From contig JABDEK010000020.1 in assembly GCA_013287135.1 (NCBI GenBank), positions 1 through 51,945 on the forward strand: a stretch of 51,945 nt of DNA, given 5' to 3'. This document shows positions 24,575 through 32,732 of this stretch, one piece after another. The stretch comes from Acidobacteriota bacterium. Lineage in GTDB: Bacteria > Acidobacteriota > Terriglobia > Acidiferrales > UBA7541. Position 1 is the stretch's first letter, and every line of letters starts with the position of its first letter. A program made the translations under genes and the position numbers. Below the pieces are notes generated by a model. The model saw nothing but the letters and a program-made list of their open reading frames with translations, was not told the origin of the DNA and ran no database searches.

Positions 24575-25408
24575 ATGAAAAAACTCTATGGCTTTTTGTT
24601 GGGAGCATCGTTTTTAGTCGCAACCGCAGGCATCGCCGTAGCCCAGGATAAGCCGGGCGAGATGCATGTGCCGCCGCCAGTACTCACTATTACCCGCGAA
24701 CTTGTGAAGCCTGGAAAGTCTGGCGCGGAGCATGAACGCACCGAAAGCGCTTATGTGAAAGCGCTGACCAATGGAAAAGCGCCGGGTCACTACATAGCCC
24801 TCACTTCCCTCAGCGGCAAGCCGCGTGCACTGTTCCTTACTGGTTTCGACTCGTTCGCCAGTTGGGAAAAAGAAAACAAGTATGAGGGTGAGAATGTAGC
24901 GTTGGCGGCTGCCCTGGAGCGGGCGTCGGTAGCTGACGGCGAACTTCTCGATTCCGAGGATCAGAGTGTCTGGATTTACCGCGAAGACCAAAGCCTAAAG
25001 CAAACGGGAAACCTGGTCGGGATACGGTACATGGAATTTGAGATCTTCCAGGTCAAGCCCGGACACGAAGAAGAATGGAATGCCGCCGTAAAAATAGTAA
25101 AAGACGCCTATGCCAAGCTGCCTGATGCCCACTGGGCCATGTATCAAAATGTTTTTGGACGAGAGGCTCCCGCGTTCCTGGTCATCACTCCGCGAAAGTC
25201 TGCTTCCGAAATTGACAGCGATTTCGCGAACGGCAAACAATTCGTTGATTCGCTGGGTCCAGAGGGATTGAAAAAGCTGAACGAGCTTTCTGCCTCAGCC
25301 ATTGCCTCGAGCGAAAGGAATATGTTCGCCATCAGCCCAAAGATGAGTTACATGGACGAAGATCTCGCCAAAGCCGACCCCGACTTCTGGGGCCACAAGC
25401 CCGAATAA
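24575..25408 (+). CDS. Secreted protein of unknown function, two ABM-like halves
   Basis: Exported protein (signal MKKLYGFLLGASFLVATAGI ending at AQ). The mature part has two sections that each look like a dimeric alpha/beta-barrel unit: ITRELVKPGKSGAEHERTES with GFDSFASWEKENKYE, and FEIFQVKPGHEEEWNAAVKI with FLVITPRKSASEIDSDF. This suggests an internally duplicated ABM-type fold acting outside the cytoplasm. The start is fixed by GAGGAGG nine bases upstream. 277 aa. It is divergent from the ICMT-like gene. No function assigned. Confidence 0.75.
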   Translation: MKKLYGFLLGASFLVATAGIAVAQDKPGEMHVPPPVLTITRELVKPGKSGAEHERTESAYVKALTNGKAPGHYIALTSLSGKPRALFLTGFDSFASWEKENKYEGENVALAAALERASVADGELLDSEDQSVWIYREDQSLKQTGNLVGIRYMEFEIFQVKPGHEEEWNAAVKIVKDAYAKLPDAHWAMYQNVFGREAPAFLVITPRKSASEIDSDFANGKQFVDSLGPEGLKKLNELSASAIASSERNMFAISPKMSYMDEDLAKADPDFWGHKPE

Positions 25409-25420
25409 GCTGTTTTCGCT

Positions 25421-25460
25421 GGGGCGCAGCTCTCCCGACCAGGCGGGGACCCTGCGCCCC
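25421..25460 (+). terminator. GC-stem hairpin after the secreted protein gene
   Basis: GGGGCGCAG and CTGCGCCCC form a perfect 9-bp stem with a 22-base loop, 12 bases after the stop. CGCGAACTTTTAG follows, a weak T-tract. Probable transcript end. Confidence 0.5.
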
Positions 25461-25570
25461 CGCGAACTTTTAGTGAACTTGTGACCATCGCGAGTGTGAG
25501 GTTGCGAAGATGGAACCAAATCATTCCGCGGCTTGCGACGAATTCGGCCCCGCCGTGATTTAATTCCGAT

Positions 25571-26068
25571 ATGTTTAGCACAAATCCGGGACCGAAAGAT
25601 CTGATACCCGAGCTGGACGCTCTCGCCGCCGCGGCACGTTCCTCTACAGAATTAATGAACGGGATTGTCGCGCTGCTCCACAAAAATCTGCTGAATTACA
25701 ACTGGGTCGGCTTTTACATGATTCAGAAGGAAGTTCCGGAAGAAGATGTCTTGATTCTCGGCCCTTTCAAAGGCTCCATGACGCCGCACACCCGCATTCA
25801 ATTAAACCAGGGCATTTGTGGCGCGGCTGCATCCAGCGGCAAAACTGTTGTGATTGACGACGTCAGCGCCGACTCCCGCTATCTAGCTTGCTCGCTGGAA
25901 ACCAAGTCCGAGATCGTGGTGCCGGTTTTTGTGGCAGGAAAAGTTGTCGGCGAATTGGACATCGACAGCCACTTTCCCGCTGCCTTCGCCGCCGATGAAA
26001 ACCGCGAACTCTGCGAGCACGCCGCAAAACTGCTCGGCAAATGGATGGAAGCCCACCCGGGAAGCTAA
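25571..26068 (+). CDS. msrC: Free methionine-(R)-sulfoxide reductase (GAF domain)
   Basis: Reduces free methionine-R-sulfoxide, part of oxidative-damage repair in the cytoplasm. Seen: a single GAF domain with NYNWVGFYMIQK, LILGPFKGSMTPHTRIQLNQ, GICGAAASSGKTVVIDDVSA and YLACSLETKSEIVVPVF. The Cys in GICGAA and the Cys in ACSLETKSE match the resolving and catalytic positions of the YebR/fRMsr family. The third family Cys is not evident. 165 aa, normal length. Stand-alone gene. Confidence 0.9.
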   Translation: MFSTNPGPKDLIPELDALAAAARSSTELMNGIVALLHKNLLNYNWVGFYMIQKEVPEEDVLILGPFKGSMTPHTRIQLNQGICGAAASSGKTVVIDDVSADSRYLACSLETKSEIVVPVFVAGKVVGELDIDSHFPAAFAADENRELCEHAAKLLGKWMEAHPGS

Positions 26069-26704
26069 ACTTCATTCTTATGTTTTACAAATTGCAAACG
26101 AGACGCGAAATCTTCCGATAAATAGCGGGTACGACTGTAAGTGGCTTTCAATACACGCAAACCGCGCGCGACGAGATCGCGTTCACCGGCGCGATCCAAA
26201 GCGAGCAGACGCTCGTAACGTTCGTACGGCTTCCCTTCACCGGGCGCAAGCAAATATGGGCCTTCCGTCAGCGCGTAAATCTTTCCACTGGAATTATTCG
26301 AACGGTGAAAAACCTGCCCCTCTCCGTGGCACCGCTCGATCAATCCGCAGGAGTTCGCCGAGATCATCCACGGCGCCCGTTTTCGTAACGTTCCGCCGCG
26401 GCCGTCTAAATCGAAACGAACGGATCTTGCATACCTTCCGTGTAATCGTGCGTGAGAATCTGGCCGCAACCATCGGTACGCCCACATAAATGCGCTTGTG
26501 TTGCGCGTCCACTTGCACCCAGAGCAGTTGGTCGAATTCCCAGTTGGAACGGGCCGGCTGAGACGCCCTGCTGAAACATTTTCACTTTGTTCGAGTTCAT
26601 CGTGGCCCCAGGGTAGAAAACGTAATGGAAACCCGCGAGCTCGTCCTAACGTGCACGCGTTTGCCGTCTTCCCAAGTGTCCACAAGCGAAAATGTAAGAG
26701 CCAT
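26065..26704 (-). pseudogene. Multiply frameshifted hypothetical protein, phage-structural-like
   Basis: The 5' end is intact: GGGAGG, then ATG of MALTFSLVDTWEDGKRVHV, which soon hits a stop. Protein-like stretches then alternate between frames along the reverse strand: FYPGATMNSNKVKMFQQGVS; ARSNWEFDQLLWVQVDAQHK then RIYVGVPM; ILTHDYTEGMQDPF; and RKRAPWMISANSCGLIER with SSGKIYALTEGPY. At least four frame changes are needed, too many for a sequencing slip. From memory this order of phrases resembles uncharacterised acidobacterial proteins found with phage-like structural genes; this is unverified. It overlaps the end of the fRMsr gene by four bases. Confidence 0.6.
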
Positions 26705-26900
26705 TGTTCCTCCCAACCTGAATTTGTTAATTTCTGAATCGCGGTGCGGGATGTAATTAAATGTTATGATTTAGGGCAGCGCGTGTGCGTTGAACGAAGC
26801 CGCCATATTTCAGCTGCATGCAGACTGCACATAGCGTGCGGCGGCGCACAACCCGACGGCCTGCAGTTGAATCCTAAGCGTCGAATATAAGGAGAGCTTG

Positions 26901-29099
26901 GTGCGACGATTGCGACTCGCTTGTGCGGTAACGGTGTTGACGTTGCTTGGATTTGCAGTCGCTCTGAAATTGTCCGCGGCCGGTCCTGCTCACCACGTAG
27001 GAAACAGCACTACCGCCTCTGCTTCGCAGTATCCTTCGACAAAGGAAGACGCCAACGCAGCTAAGAGTAGAGCGGCATCCGAAGCGGCGACGTCTGCGCC
27101 GGCTAACGCGAATGCTCCGGTGATCGTTGCGACGAATATTTCGGCGCGTTCGCTCGCCGTTGAGCCACAACCGCAAAGCCCTGCGAATGCAGCCAGCGCA
27201 GAAAATTCTTCGGCGCCACAATCCGCATTGCTTTATCTCGCAAACGCCGACAAAGGAGACAGGATTTTCACGTTAGCGGCTGCCTTAAACCCGCTCGGCT
27301 CAGCGAACCCGCTTGCTGCCAGCAGCAAGCTCGCGCTGTTTGCCGGACAGGCTTCAGCGGGCTCCCTCGGCGATGGCGGCGCGGAGTCCGGCGCGGAATT
27401 CGATTTGAAACTCGATTCGCTTGCCATGCGCAGCGGAGTTGTAGTCGCGCCCGACGGAACAATTTTTGTCGCCGACACTCTGAACGGCACCATTCGCACG
27501 ATCGCTGGTGCCGCTAGCTCCGAGCCCGGAATCGTTCGCAGCGTAGTGGGACGTTACGGTCCGCGCCAGAATTTTGAACTCGTCGAGCCGCTCGGCTTGG
27601 CCCTGGATCGCGCCGGAAATCTATATATCGCCGACCGCGGAGCAAATGCTGTGCTGATGCTGCACTCCGCTACATCCGCTTCGCCGGGCGTGCTGGAAAT
27701 TCTGGGGCACGTGATTTCGCCCACGAGCGTCGCCGTCACATTGGACGGAGGTAAAGTTTTTGCCGCTTCGGCTGATACAGGAACCATCGTTGCAATCAAT
27801 AGGCAGACGCGTTCGCTTACTTCCGCTGGAATTTCCCTGGCAAATTTAGCCGCCGATAACCAGCAACGCGCCAGCGCCACGAAAATTATTCCTGCCGCCA
27901 TTGCCGTAGACGGTGCCGGCAATCTCTTTGTATCTTTTTCTGGAGTCGGTTCGGGGCAGGATCAGATATTGCGCCTAGATGCCGCTACAGCGAACGTTAA
28001 GACCGTCGCGCATGGACTAACCTCACCCGGCCAAATCGCATTCGATTCAAATGGAAATCTTTTTATTGCGGACCAGGGTACGCGCCGGCTTCTCGCTGCC
28101 CGCAACGCAGGAGTGCCGGCGAATGGTGTGACGCTAAGTCCGCCGCCGAACCAGACGCCCTACGGACCGGAACCCGTGGCCGGAACATCTCCCACGCAAA
28201 CTTTCATCCTCACAAATAACTCCACCGGAACGATCACGCAAATCACTTCCGGATTCCAGGGCGCGGATCCCGGCGATTTCACCGTGCTGAATAGTTCCTG
28301 CACTGGCACCTTACTCGCAAATACGAGCTGCACTCTGAATGTCGCGTTCACTCCGCAGGCGACTGGACCGCGCGCGGCCTCTTTGGCCGTGACGTACACC
28401 AGCGCTGGCGTCCAAAATACTTTGACGGCCGCTGTGAGCGGAACTGCGGACGATTACGAAATCACGTTGGCAAGCGGCGCTATGCAACAAATCACAATCG
28501 CGCAAGGATTTGCCGCCAATTTTCAATTGCAAATTGTTCCCGACGACACGTTCAGCGGCACGCTAACGTTGCTCTGCCCGTCCGGATCGGTATTGCCCGC
28601 GGCGACGACCTGCGGAATTTCTGCTGGCACCACAATCACCATGCCGCTAGTTCCTATGCTCGTGGTGAACGTCACGGCGGGCACACCTGTGCCTTTCAAC
28701 GTTACGTTTCAAACTACCAGCGCGGCTACCGTAACAACCACGACTACTACCACCATGGTTCCTGGTTTCGGCATTTTCGGCCGCGGTGACGACATGAGTT
28801 GGCCGGGCGCGACGCTCCGCAATTCCGCGGGCTTCTCTGCCGTTTCGTCTCTCCGTTCGTTCGGAGTGTTAGCCGCGATTATTTGCGCGATATTTCTGTT
28901 TTACGTTTCCGGCTCTGACGCGAAACGAATGATTTCCGTTCTCGCAGTCTGTGCGATTTTTGCTGTGGTCTTGGCCGGCTGCCATCACAGCAGCACGACC
29001 GGAATCGTGGTTACGCCCAAGGGCACCTACAATCTCACCGTTCAAGGCACAACCCAAGGCGCCACGCGCGGCTTCTCCGTCACCATGGTCGTCGATTAA
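26901..29099 (+). CDS. Secreted NHL-repeat / choice-of-anchor D protein
   Basis: Large exported or surface-anchored protein. Seen: N-terminal hydrophobic signal (LACAVTVLTLLGFAVALKLS), an Ala/Ser-rich linker to about residue 95, an NHL-type beta-propeller (about 110-410) with repeated VAPDGTIFVADTLNGTIRTI, LALDRAGNLYIADRGAN and IAFDSNGNLFIADQGTRRLL, then an Ig-like choice-of-anchor D module (about 420-515: TQTFILTNNSTGTITQI, SSCTGTLLANTSCTLNVAFT). Near the C-terminus are two hydrophobic segments, LAAIICAIFLFYVSG and VCAIFAVVLAG. The start is GTG with AAGGAG six bases upstream. Such proteins are common in acidobacteria; ligand and role are unknown. Confidence 0.8.
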   Translation: MRRLRLACAVTVLTLLGFAVALKLSAAGPAHHVGNSTTASASQYPSTKEDANAAKSRAASEAATSAPANANAPVIVATNISARSLAVEPQPQSPANAASAENSSAPQSALLYLANADKGDRIFTLAAALNPLGSANPLAASSKLALFAGQASAGSLGDGGAESGAEFDLKLDSLAMRSGVVVAPDGTIFVADTLNGTIRTIAGAASSEPGIVRSVVGRYGPRQNFELVEPLGLALDRAGNLYIADRGANAVLMLHSATSASPGVLEILGHVISPTSVAVTLDGGKVFAASADTGTIVAINRQTRSLTSAGISLANLAADNQQRASATKIIPAAIAVDGAGNLFVSFSGVGSGQDQILRLDAATANVKTVAHGLTSPGQIAFDSNGNLFIADQGTRRLLAARNAGVPANGVTLSPPPNQTPYGPEPVAGTSPTQTFILTNNSTGTITQITSGFQGADPGDFTVLNSSCTGTLLANTSCTLNVAFTPQATGPRAASLAVTYTSAGVQNTLTAAVSGTADDYEITLASGAMQQITIAQGFAANFQLQIVPDDTFSGTLTLLCPSGSVLPAATTCGISAGTTITMPLVPMLVVNVTAGTPVPFNVTFQTTSAATVTTTTTTTMVPGFGIFGRGDDMSWPGATLRNSAGFSAVSSLRSFGVLAAIICAIFLFYVSGSDAKRMISVLAVCAIFAVVLAGCHHSSTTGIVVTPKGTYNLTVQGTTQGATRGFSVTMVVD

Positions 29100-29317
29100 A
29101 CATAGTTTGCGCCGAGAGAAGCGGGCGAATATGGGGGCTAAAGCACTGCCGGCAGGCAGGCCCTACGAAAGCAACCCGTCCGCGCGCATTCACACAAGCA
29201 GACCGCGCCATTATGGTCTCTCTAGGGGTCGAACGGTCCAACGCAACGCTTTTCGCTATGCTTGTGCTCCGGGATATTATCGTCTCTCGTTATATTCAGA
29301 ATCTGCGAGGGGAAAAA

Positions 29318-29707
29318 ATGGCGTCAACTCAGAAGCGGTTGCATATTCCAGCAGCAGGCGGTTTCGGTTCCTTGCCCTTTAGCAGCGGCGTGCTCGTGGA
29401 CAAGACTTTCTATATATGCGGGCACCTTGGCCTGGACCCAGTCACGAAGAAAGTTCCAGACAGCGTCGAGCGTGAAATTCGTTTGATGATGGACAGCCTG
29501 CGCGACACCCTGGTCAAAGTGGAAATGACTATGCAGGATCTAGTGTCCGTGCAGATTTTCTGCCCGGACGTGTCGTTATTCGCTCAGTTTAACGAAATCT
29601 ATCGCACATATTTCGCGGAGCCGTTACCGGCACGCGCGTTCATCGGCTCAGGCCCGCTGCTTTTCGGTGCGCGATTCGAGATCCAAGGCATCGCGGTAAA
29701 AGACTAG
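29318..29707 (+). CDS. RidA/YjgF/UK114 family protein
   Basis: Small trimeric protein of the Rid family, many of which deaminate reactive enamine/imine intermediates from PLP enzymes. Seen: PAAGGFGSLPFSSGVLVDKT, YICGHLGLDPVTKKVPD, REIRLMMDSLRDTLVKVEMT, VSVQIFCPDVSLFAQFNEIY and the closing LPARAFIGSGPLLFGARFEI. The catalytic Arg of true RidA (PxRxxV context) corresponds to PARAF here, so it is probably present, but the rest differs. This may be a Rid subfamily without deaminase activity. The start is fixed by GAGGGG just upstream. 129 aa. Confidence 0.87.
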   Translation: MASTQKRLHIPAAGGFGSLPFSSGVLVDKTFYICGHLGLDPVTKKVPDSVEREIRLMMDSLRDTLVKVEMTMQDLVSVQIFCPDVSLFAQFNEIYRTYFAEPLPARAFIGSGPLLFGARFEIQGIAVKD

Positions 29708-29739
29708 GCGCGGCTTTAAAGCTCCGGCAAGTTCCGTGC

Positions 29740-30108
29740 TTACTCGCCGCGGCAATTGAAGGTGTATGTCGAGCGGGAGGCCGGCGTGCCATTGTACGTT
29801 AGCGTCATGCTCCCGGTGGGGGCGGTATTTTCCCTTGTGACGTTAGCGACGGCTCCGGTTCCACCAACCACCTTGCAAATAAAAACCGGCGTCAGCGGCC
29901 AGGTATTCGTGAAATTAATCGCAATGGTAGGATTCGCCGCGGTTGTTCCGCTAGCAGTCACTGACGCCGCGCCTCCCCATGCGCTCGACAGCGTAATGTT
30001 CGACGGCCCAATCGAACTCCCGCGATTTGCCAGCAAGAAAATTCCCTGCACGTTGCCCGCGTAGGAAATCGAAGCGTTAATCGTGGCCGACCAGCCGGGC
30101 GCCATCAC
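29740..30108 (-). pseudogene. C-terminal fragment of a tail-like or adhesin-like protein
   Basis: Reads GWSATINASISYAGNVQGIF, LSSAWGGAASVTASGTTAAN, FTNTWPLTPVFICKVVGGTG and ends SRSTYTFNCRGE. The composition (Gly, Ser, Thr, Ala, Asn) and the final Cys strand suggest the C-terminal part of a fibre or adhesin. The only starts lie inside the 3' end of the trmJ-like gene on the same strand, overlapping it by 32 bases, and no signal peptide or ribosome site is seen. I read it as a truncated piece of a longer gene. Translation by coupling to the upstream gene is the alternative. Confidence 0.5.
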
Positions 30109-30835
30109 CTGTGCGAATCTTCCACAAAGTCTGCTGCATAATTCCGAGCCAGATTACGGCGTCGCGAGCGGGCAAGTTCAGGCGACGCACAAGACGGCGT
30201 ATTCTTTCTTCTGCGTCGGCGACACGCCGCAATTCCAAAAAACCGGTGGCATGTAGAACGTCCAGCAGCTTCGTCGTGAATCGCTCCACATCACCTGCAG
30301 CCGCGCGCGGAAGTTTCTCCGGCAGCCGACCGGTCTTCGCGTCGCGAATAATTTCGTATAGGCAGACCGCGACAGCCTGTCCCAAATTCATCGAGATATT
30401 TTCATCGGACGTGGGAATGCGCATCAGCCAGTGGCAATGGCTTAAATCTTTATTCGACAGGCCAAATTTCTCTGACCCAAACAGCAGAGCGACGCAACTC
30501 GCCGCTCGGATTCGCTTGCGTATCAAGCTCGCGCCATCTTCAAGGCGTCGCAAGGGATGATGCAGTTGCCGGTGACGCACGGCCGTTGTCCCCACCACTA
30601 ACGTGCAATCCTCCACAGCATCGGCTACGCTCGCAAATTGCTCGGCGTTTTCCATCACAGACGAGGCGCCCACGGCAGATCGCGCTTCGCGAAACGCCTT
30701 TTCGTAAGGATTTACGACGCGCAAGTGATGAAATCCAAAATTGCTCATAGCGCGGGCAGCCGCGCCAATATTCAGAGGATTGCGCGCGGACACCAGAACG
30801 ATCCGCAATCGGTCGAGTTGCGCCGGAGTAGCCAA
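30077..30835 (-). CDS. TrmJ/SpoU-type RNA 2'-O-methyltransferase
   Basis: SPOUT-fold SAM-dependent RNA ribose methylase; TrmJ modifies position 32 of tRNA. Seen: LRIVLVSARNPLNIGAAARA (SpoU motif 1 with the catalytic Asn and Arg), FGFHHLRVVNPYEKAFREAR, and the knot motifs LLFGSEKFGLSNKDLSHC and MRIPTSDENISMNLGQAVAV. The C-terminal extension from about residue 180 (LDVLHATGFLELRRVADAEE, RLVRRLNLPARDAVIWLGIM) is the TrmJ dimerisation/tRNA region. 252 aa. Fragments with phage-like character flank it on both sides on the same strand. Confidence 0.88.
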   Translation of the reverse strand: MATPAQLDRLRIVLVSARNPLNIGAAARAMSNFGFHHLRVVNPYEKAFREARSAVGASSVMENAEQFASVADAVEDCTLVVGTTAVRHRQLHHPLRRLEDGASLIRKRIRAASCVALLFGSEKFGLSNKDLSHCHWLMRIPTSDENISMNLGQAVAVCLYEIIRDAKTGRLPEKLPRAAAGDVERFTTKLLDVLHATGFLELRRVADAEERIRRLVRRLNLPARDAVIWLGIMQQTLWKIRTGDGARLVGHD

Positions 30836-30841
30836 GCGCGT

Positions 30842-31009
30842 TCATTCTAAATCAGGCGTGGCAAGTTCTCGCAGGAAAGCTTCACTATTATAAGAAGCCT
30901 GAAAAAGTAGCTGGCGCTCAAAGACGAAGCCGCTTGACAGCAGCGGAAGCTTGTCCCTAACTTTCTCCAGTTGGAACGCAACCGATTGCGCATTTTGCAT
31001 TTGTGCCAT
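30842..31009 (-). CDS. Short hypothetical protein, possible N-terminal remnant
   Basis: A 55-codon frame reads MAQMQNAQSVAFQLEKVRDK, PLLSSGFVFERQLLFQASYN and ends ATPDLE, stopping 6 bases before the trmJ-like start. The helical, charge-balanced opening and the AAGGGAG upstream (11 bases from ATG) look coding. The opening recalls the start of capsid-like proteins in acidobacterial prophage clusters (from memory, unverified). It may be a gene piece left 5' of trmJ or a real small protein in an operon with it. Confidence 0.4.
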   Translation of the reverse strand: MAQMQNAQSVAFQLEKVRDKLPLLSSGFVFERQLLFQASYNSEAFLRELATPDLE

Positions 31010-31376
31010 GTGATTAAATTCTCCCTTGGAATGGAAATTGAAAATTGGTTAACGCCTACGTAATCGACGATCAATCTTTGTGCGTTAACTTTGGAGGCTT
31101 ACGCGAGCGTTCAGCGCGGATACAAATTGATGCGGATGTCCTCCTCGGACGATTCGAAAAAGACTTGCGCGGCAAAAAACCTTGGGCGTGTCTTGCGCGT
31201 GAGCGCAGAACTACTGGCCAATAGCCCGGCTTCGACTCTGCCCTTCCGGCCAGTTGAACGCTTTGCGGGTCACAGGAGAAGATGCCGGTGTCAGGAAGTA
31301 GGCGAGCCAGGCGCTCGTCTCAGCCCCCCCTTCCGCAAGTGTCGCAGCAGGAATTTCAGGGAGAGGTCTGTTCATT
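31010..31376. other. Intergenic stretch, no supported gene
   Basis: About 370 bases between two divergent transcription units. The frames here are Arg/Ser-rich and look like chance. GGGAGAGG at its right end is the ribosome site of the next gene. No repeat or clear promoter was seen. Confidence 0.4.
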
Positions 31377-32075
31377 ATGCGAGTTCATAAGTTTGCTTTG
31401 CTGAGTATGTTTCTGGGAGCAGCCGTATGCGCAGCCCCTGCTGCCTTCGCGCAGAATTGCGCGTCGTCAAAGGACGCGGCGATACAGTGCTTCGTGGCCA
31501 ATGCAGTTACCACAAAAATGATTGAGCCCCGCTATGGCATGACACTGCCGCAATTCCAGGCCTACGGCGTGGCCGTCTCGGAGATTCTTCAGACTAATCA
31601 CACCTACCTCGTACTCATCGGAATTTCCAGCGCGATCGCCGATGCCATGCCTCCGCGGAATAGGGACGGCTCACTAAATCATTCAGCGCAAAATCTAGCC
31701 GTATCGCAAATTGTGGACGCGGTAATTGCCGGAGGTTTCGCTCCCACGCCGTCGAACGTCACGGCGCAAGATTTAGAATGGTTTACCCTCGACCTCGTCT
31801 CGGCCATGAATCACAACGACGGCATGATGCAGATGATGACGCCCGGAGTCGGCCTGCGTATCATCGACTCTTACGTAGTCACCGGCACATCAAACGGCAG
31901 CGTGAACTGGCCGCAAGTGAATGCAAGCCTCACGAACGCAGTGCAAGGTTTTATCATTGCAGGCCTGATGAAAATTCCAGCGAACCAAACCGCGGCCCAG
32001 GTCGAAACTTTCGTCAACTCCGTAGCCCTAGCCATCTACACCTATAAAGTCTCCACCAACCGCTCAACGCTGTAG
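31377..32075 (+). CDS. Secreted protein of unknown function
   Basis: Exported protein: signal MRVHKFALLSMFLGAAVCAA ending at AFAQ. The mature chain has NCASSKDAAIQCFVANAVTT (two Cys that could pair), GMTLPQFQAYGVAVSEILQT, and a mostly helical remainder (SQIVDAVIAGGFAP, LTNAVQGFIIAGLMKIPANQ, FVNSVALAIYTYKVST). No domain recognised; no enzymatic motif. 232 aa. The ribosome site is GGGAGAGG ten bases upstream. No nearby gene on the same strand suggests a role. Confidence 0.75.
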   Translation: MRVHKFALLSMFLGAAVCAAPAAFAQNCASSKDAAIQCFVANAVTTKMIEPRYGMTLPQFQAYGVAVSEILQTNHTYLVLIGISSAIADAMPPRNRDGSLNHSAQNLAVSQIVDAVIAGGFAPTPSNVTAQDLEWFTLDLVSAMNHNDGMMQMMTPGVGLRIIDSYVVTGTSNGSVNWPQVNASLTNAVQGFIIAGLMKIPANQTAAQVETFVNSVALAIYTYKVSTNRSTL

Positions 32076-32226
32076 AACAGCACAAGTCAAAGAGCATCGC
32101 TGCATGTCTTGTTACAAATTCAAGATGTCGGCGTCGGACATGCGCGCGTAATTTATTTCTCGCGGACCCATCGAGTGGCGTCCTTGGTTGCCTGCGTCTC
32201 CGGCTTCGTCGATATCGACGCGGCCT

Positions 32227-32520
32227 TCAGCCGTGCGCTGGCGCTCGCCGGGAATGTAACACCGGAACTTTGCGCAACTTGCGACATCGCTCGAGCGACG
32301 CGAAGGCAACCGGGCCTAGATCAACATCGGCTCTAGTCCGCCCCTGACTCCCAGTCAAATCTTTTCGCCGTATATTCGTGGTCAGCCCAAGGATTTCGTC
32401 GTCTGTCGCATTCGCACTGAGCCGGGTAGCTGTCGTCGATGCTGTCTTAGCGGCCGTATCCGGGCGATGTTCTGCAGTGCTGCTCTGGCGTTCAGCGGTC
32501 GTGGCGGGGCTGGCTGCCAT
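32227..32520 (-). CDS. Doubtful hypothetical protein, likely degraded
   Basis: A 97-codon frame with GGAG eight bases before the ATG. The first 45 residues (MAASPATTAERQSSTAEHRP to ATDDEILGL) look like a natural Ala/Thr-rich acidic N-terminus. After about residue 60 it becomes Arg-rich and chance-like, while a neighbouring reverse frame carries PASASARLKAASISTKPETQ then ATKDATRWVREK. This suggests a frameshifted small gene. The remainder of the 650-base gap between the secreted protein and the radical SAM gene shows nothing else. Confidence 0.3.
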   Translation of the reverse strand: MAASPATTAERQSSTAEHRPDTAAKTASTTATRLSANATDDEILGLTTNIRRKDLTGSQGRTRADVDLGPVAFASLERCRKLRKVPVLHSRRAPAHG

Positions 32521-32732
32521 AAAGGTTTCTCCAATGTTATCAATAGGATTCTCCCGCTTGACATCCGAGAGAACGCACAGCTAAAATTTTTGGCGTTGGG
32601 AATGCTAGGATTTCGCTTTAGTACGGTGGGGTGGATTGTCCAGCAAATCAGTCCGCTACGAACTTTTTTGCCGCGAACTTCGAGTTCCGCGCATCCAAAC
32701 GGAGAGATGTCAACTTTCGGGTACGGAGAGCC

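Noticed and set aside
31091..31390. Forward 99-codon frame before the secreted protein
   Set aside because: Cys/Arg-rich, no natural domain character, and it overlaps the start of a better gene with its own ribosome site.
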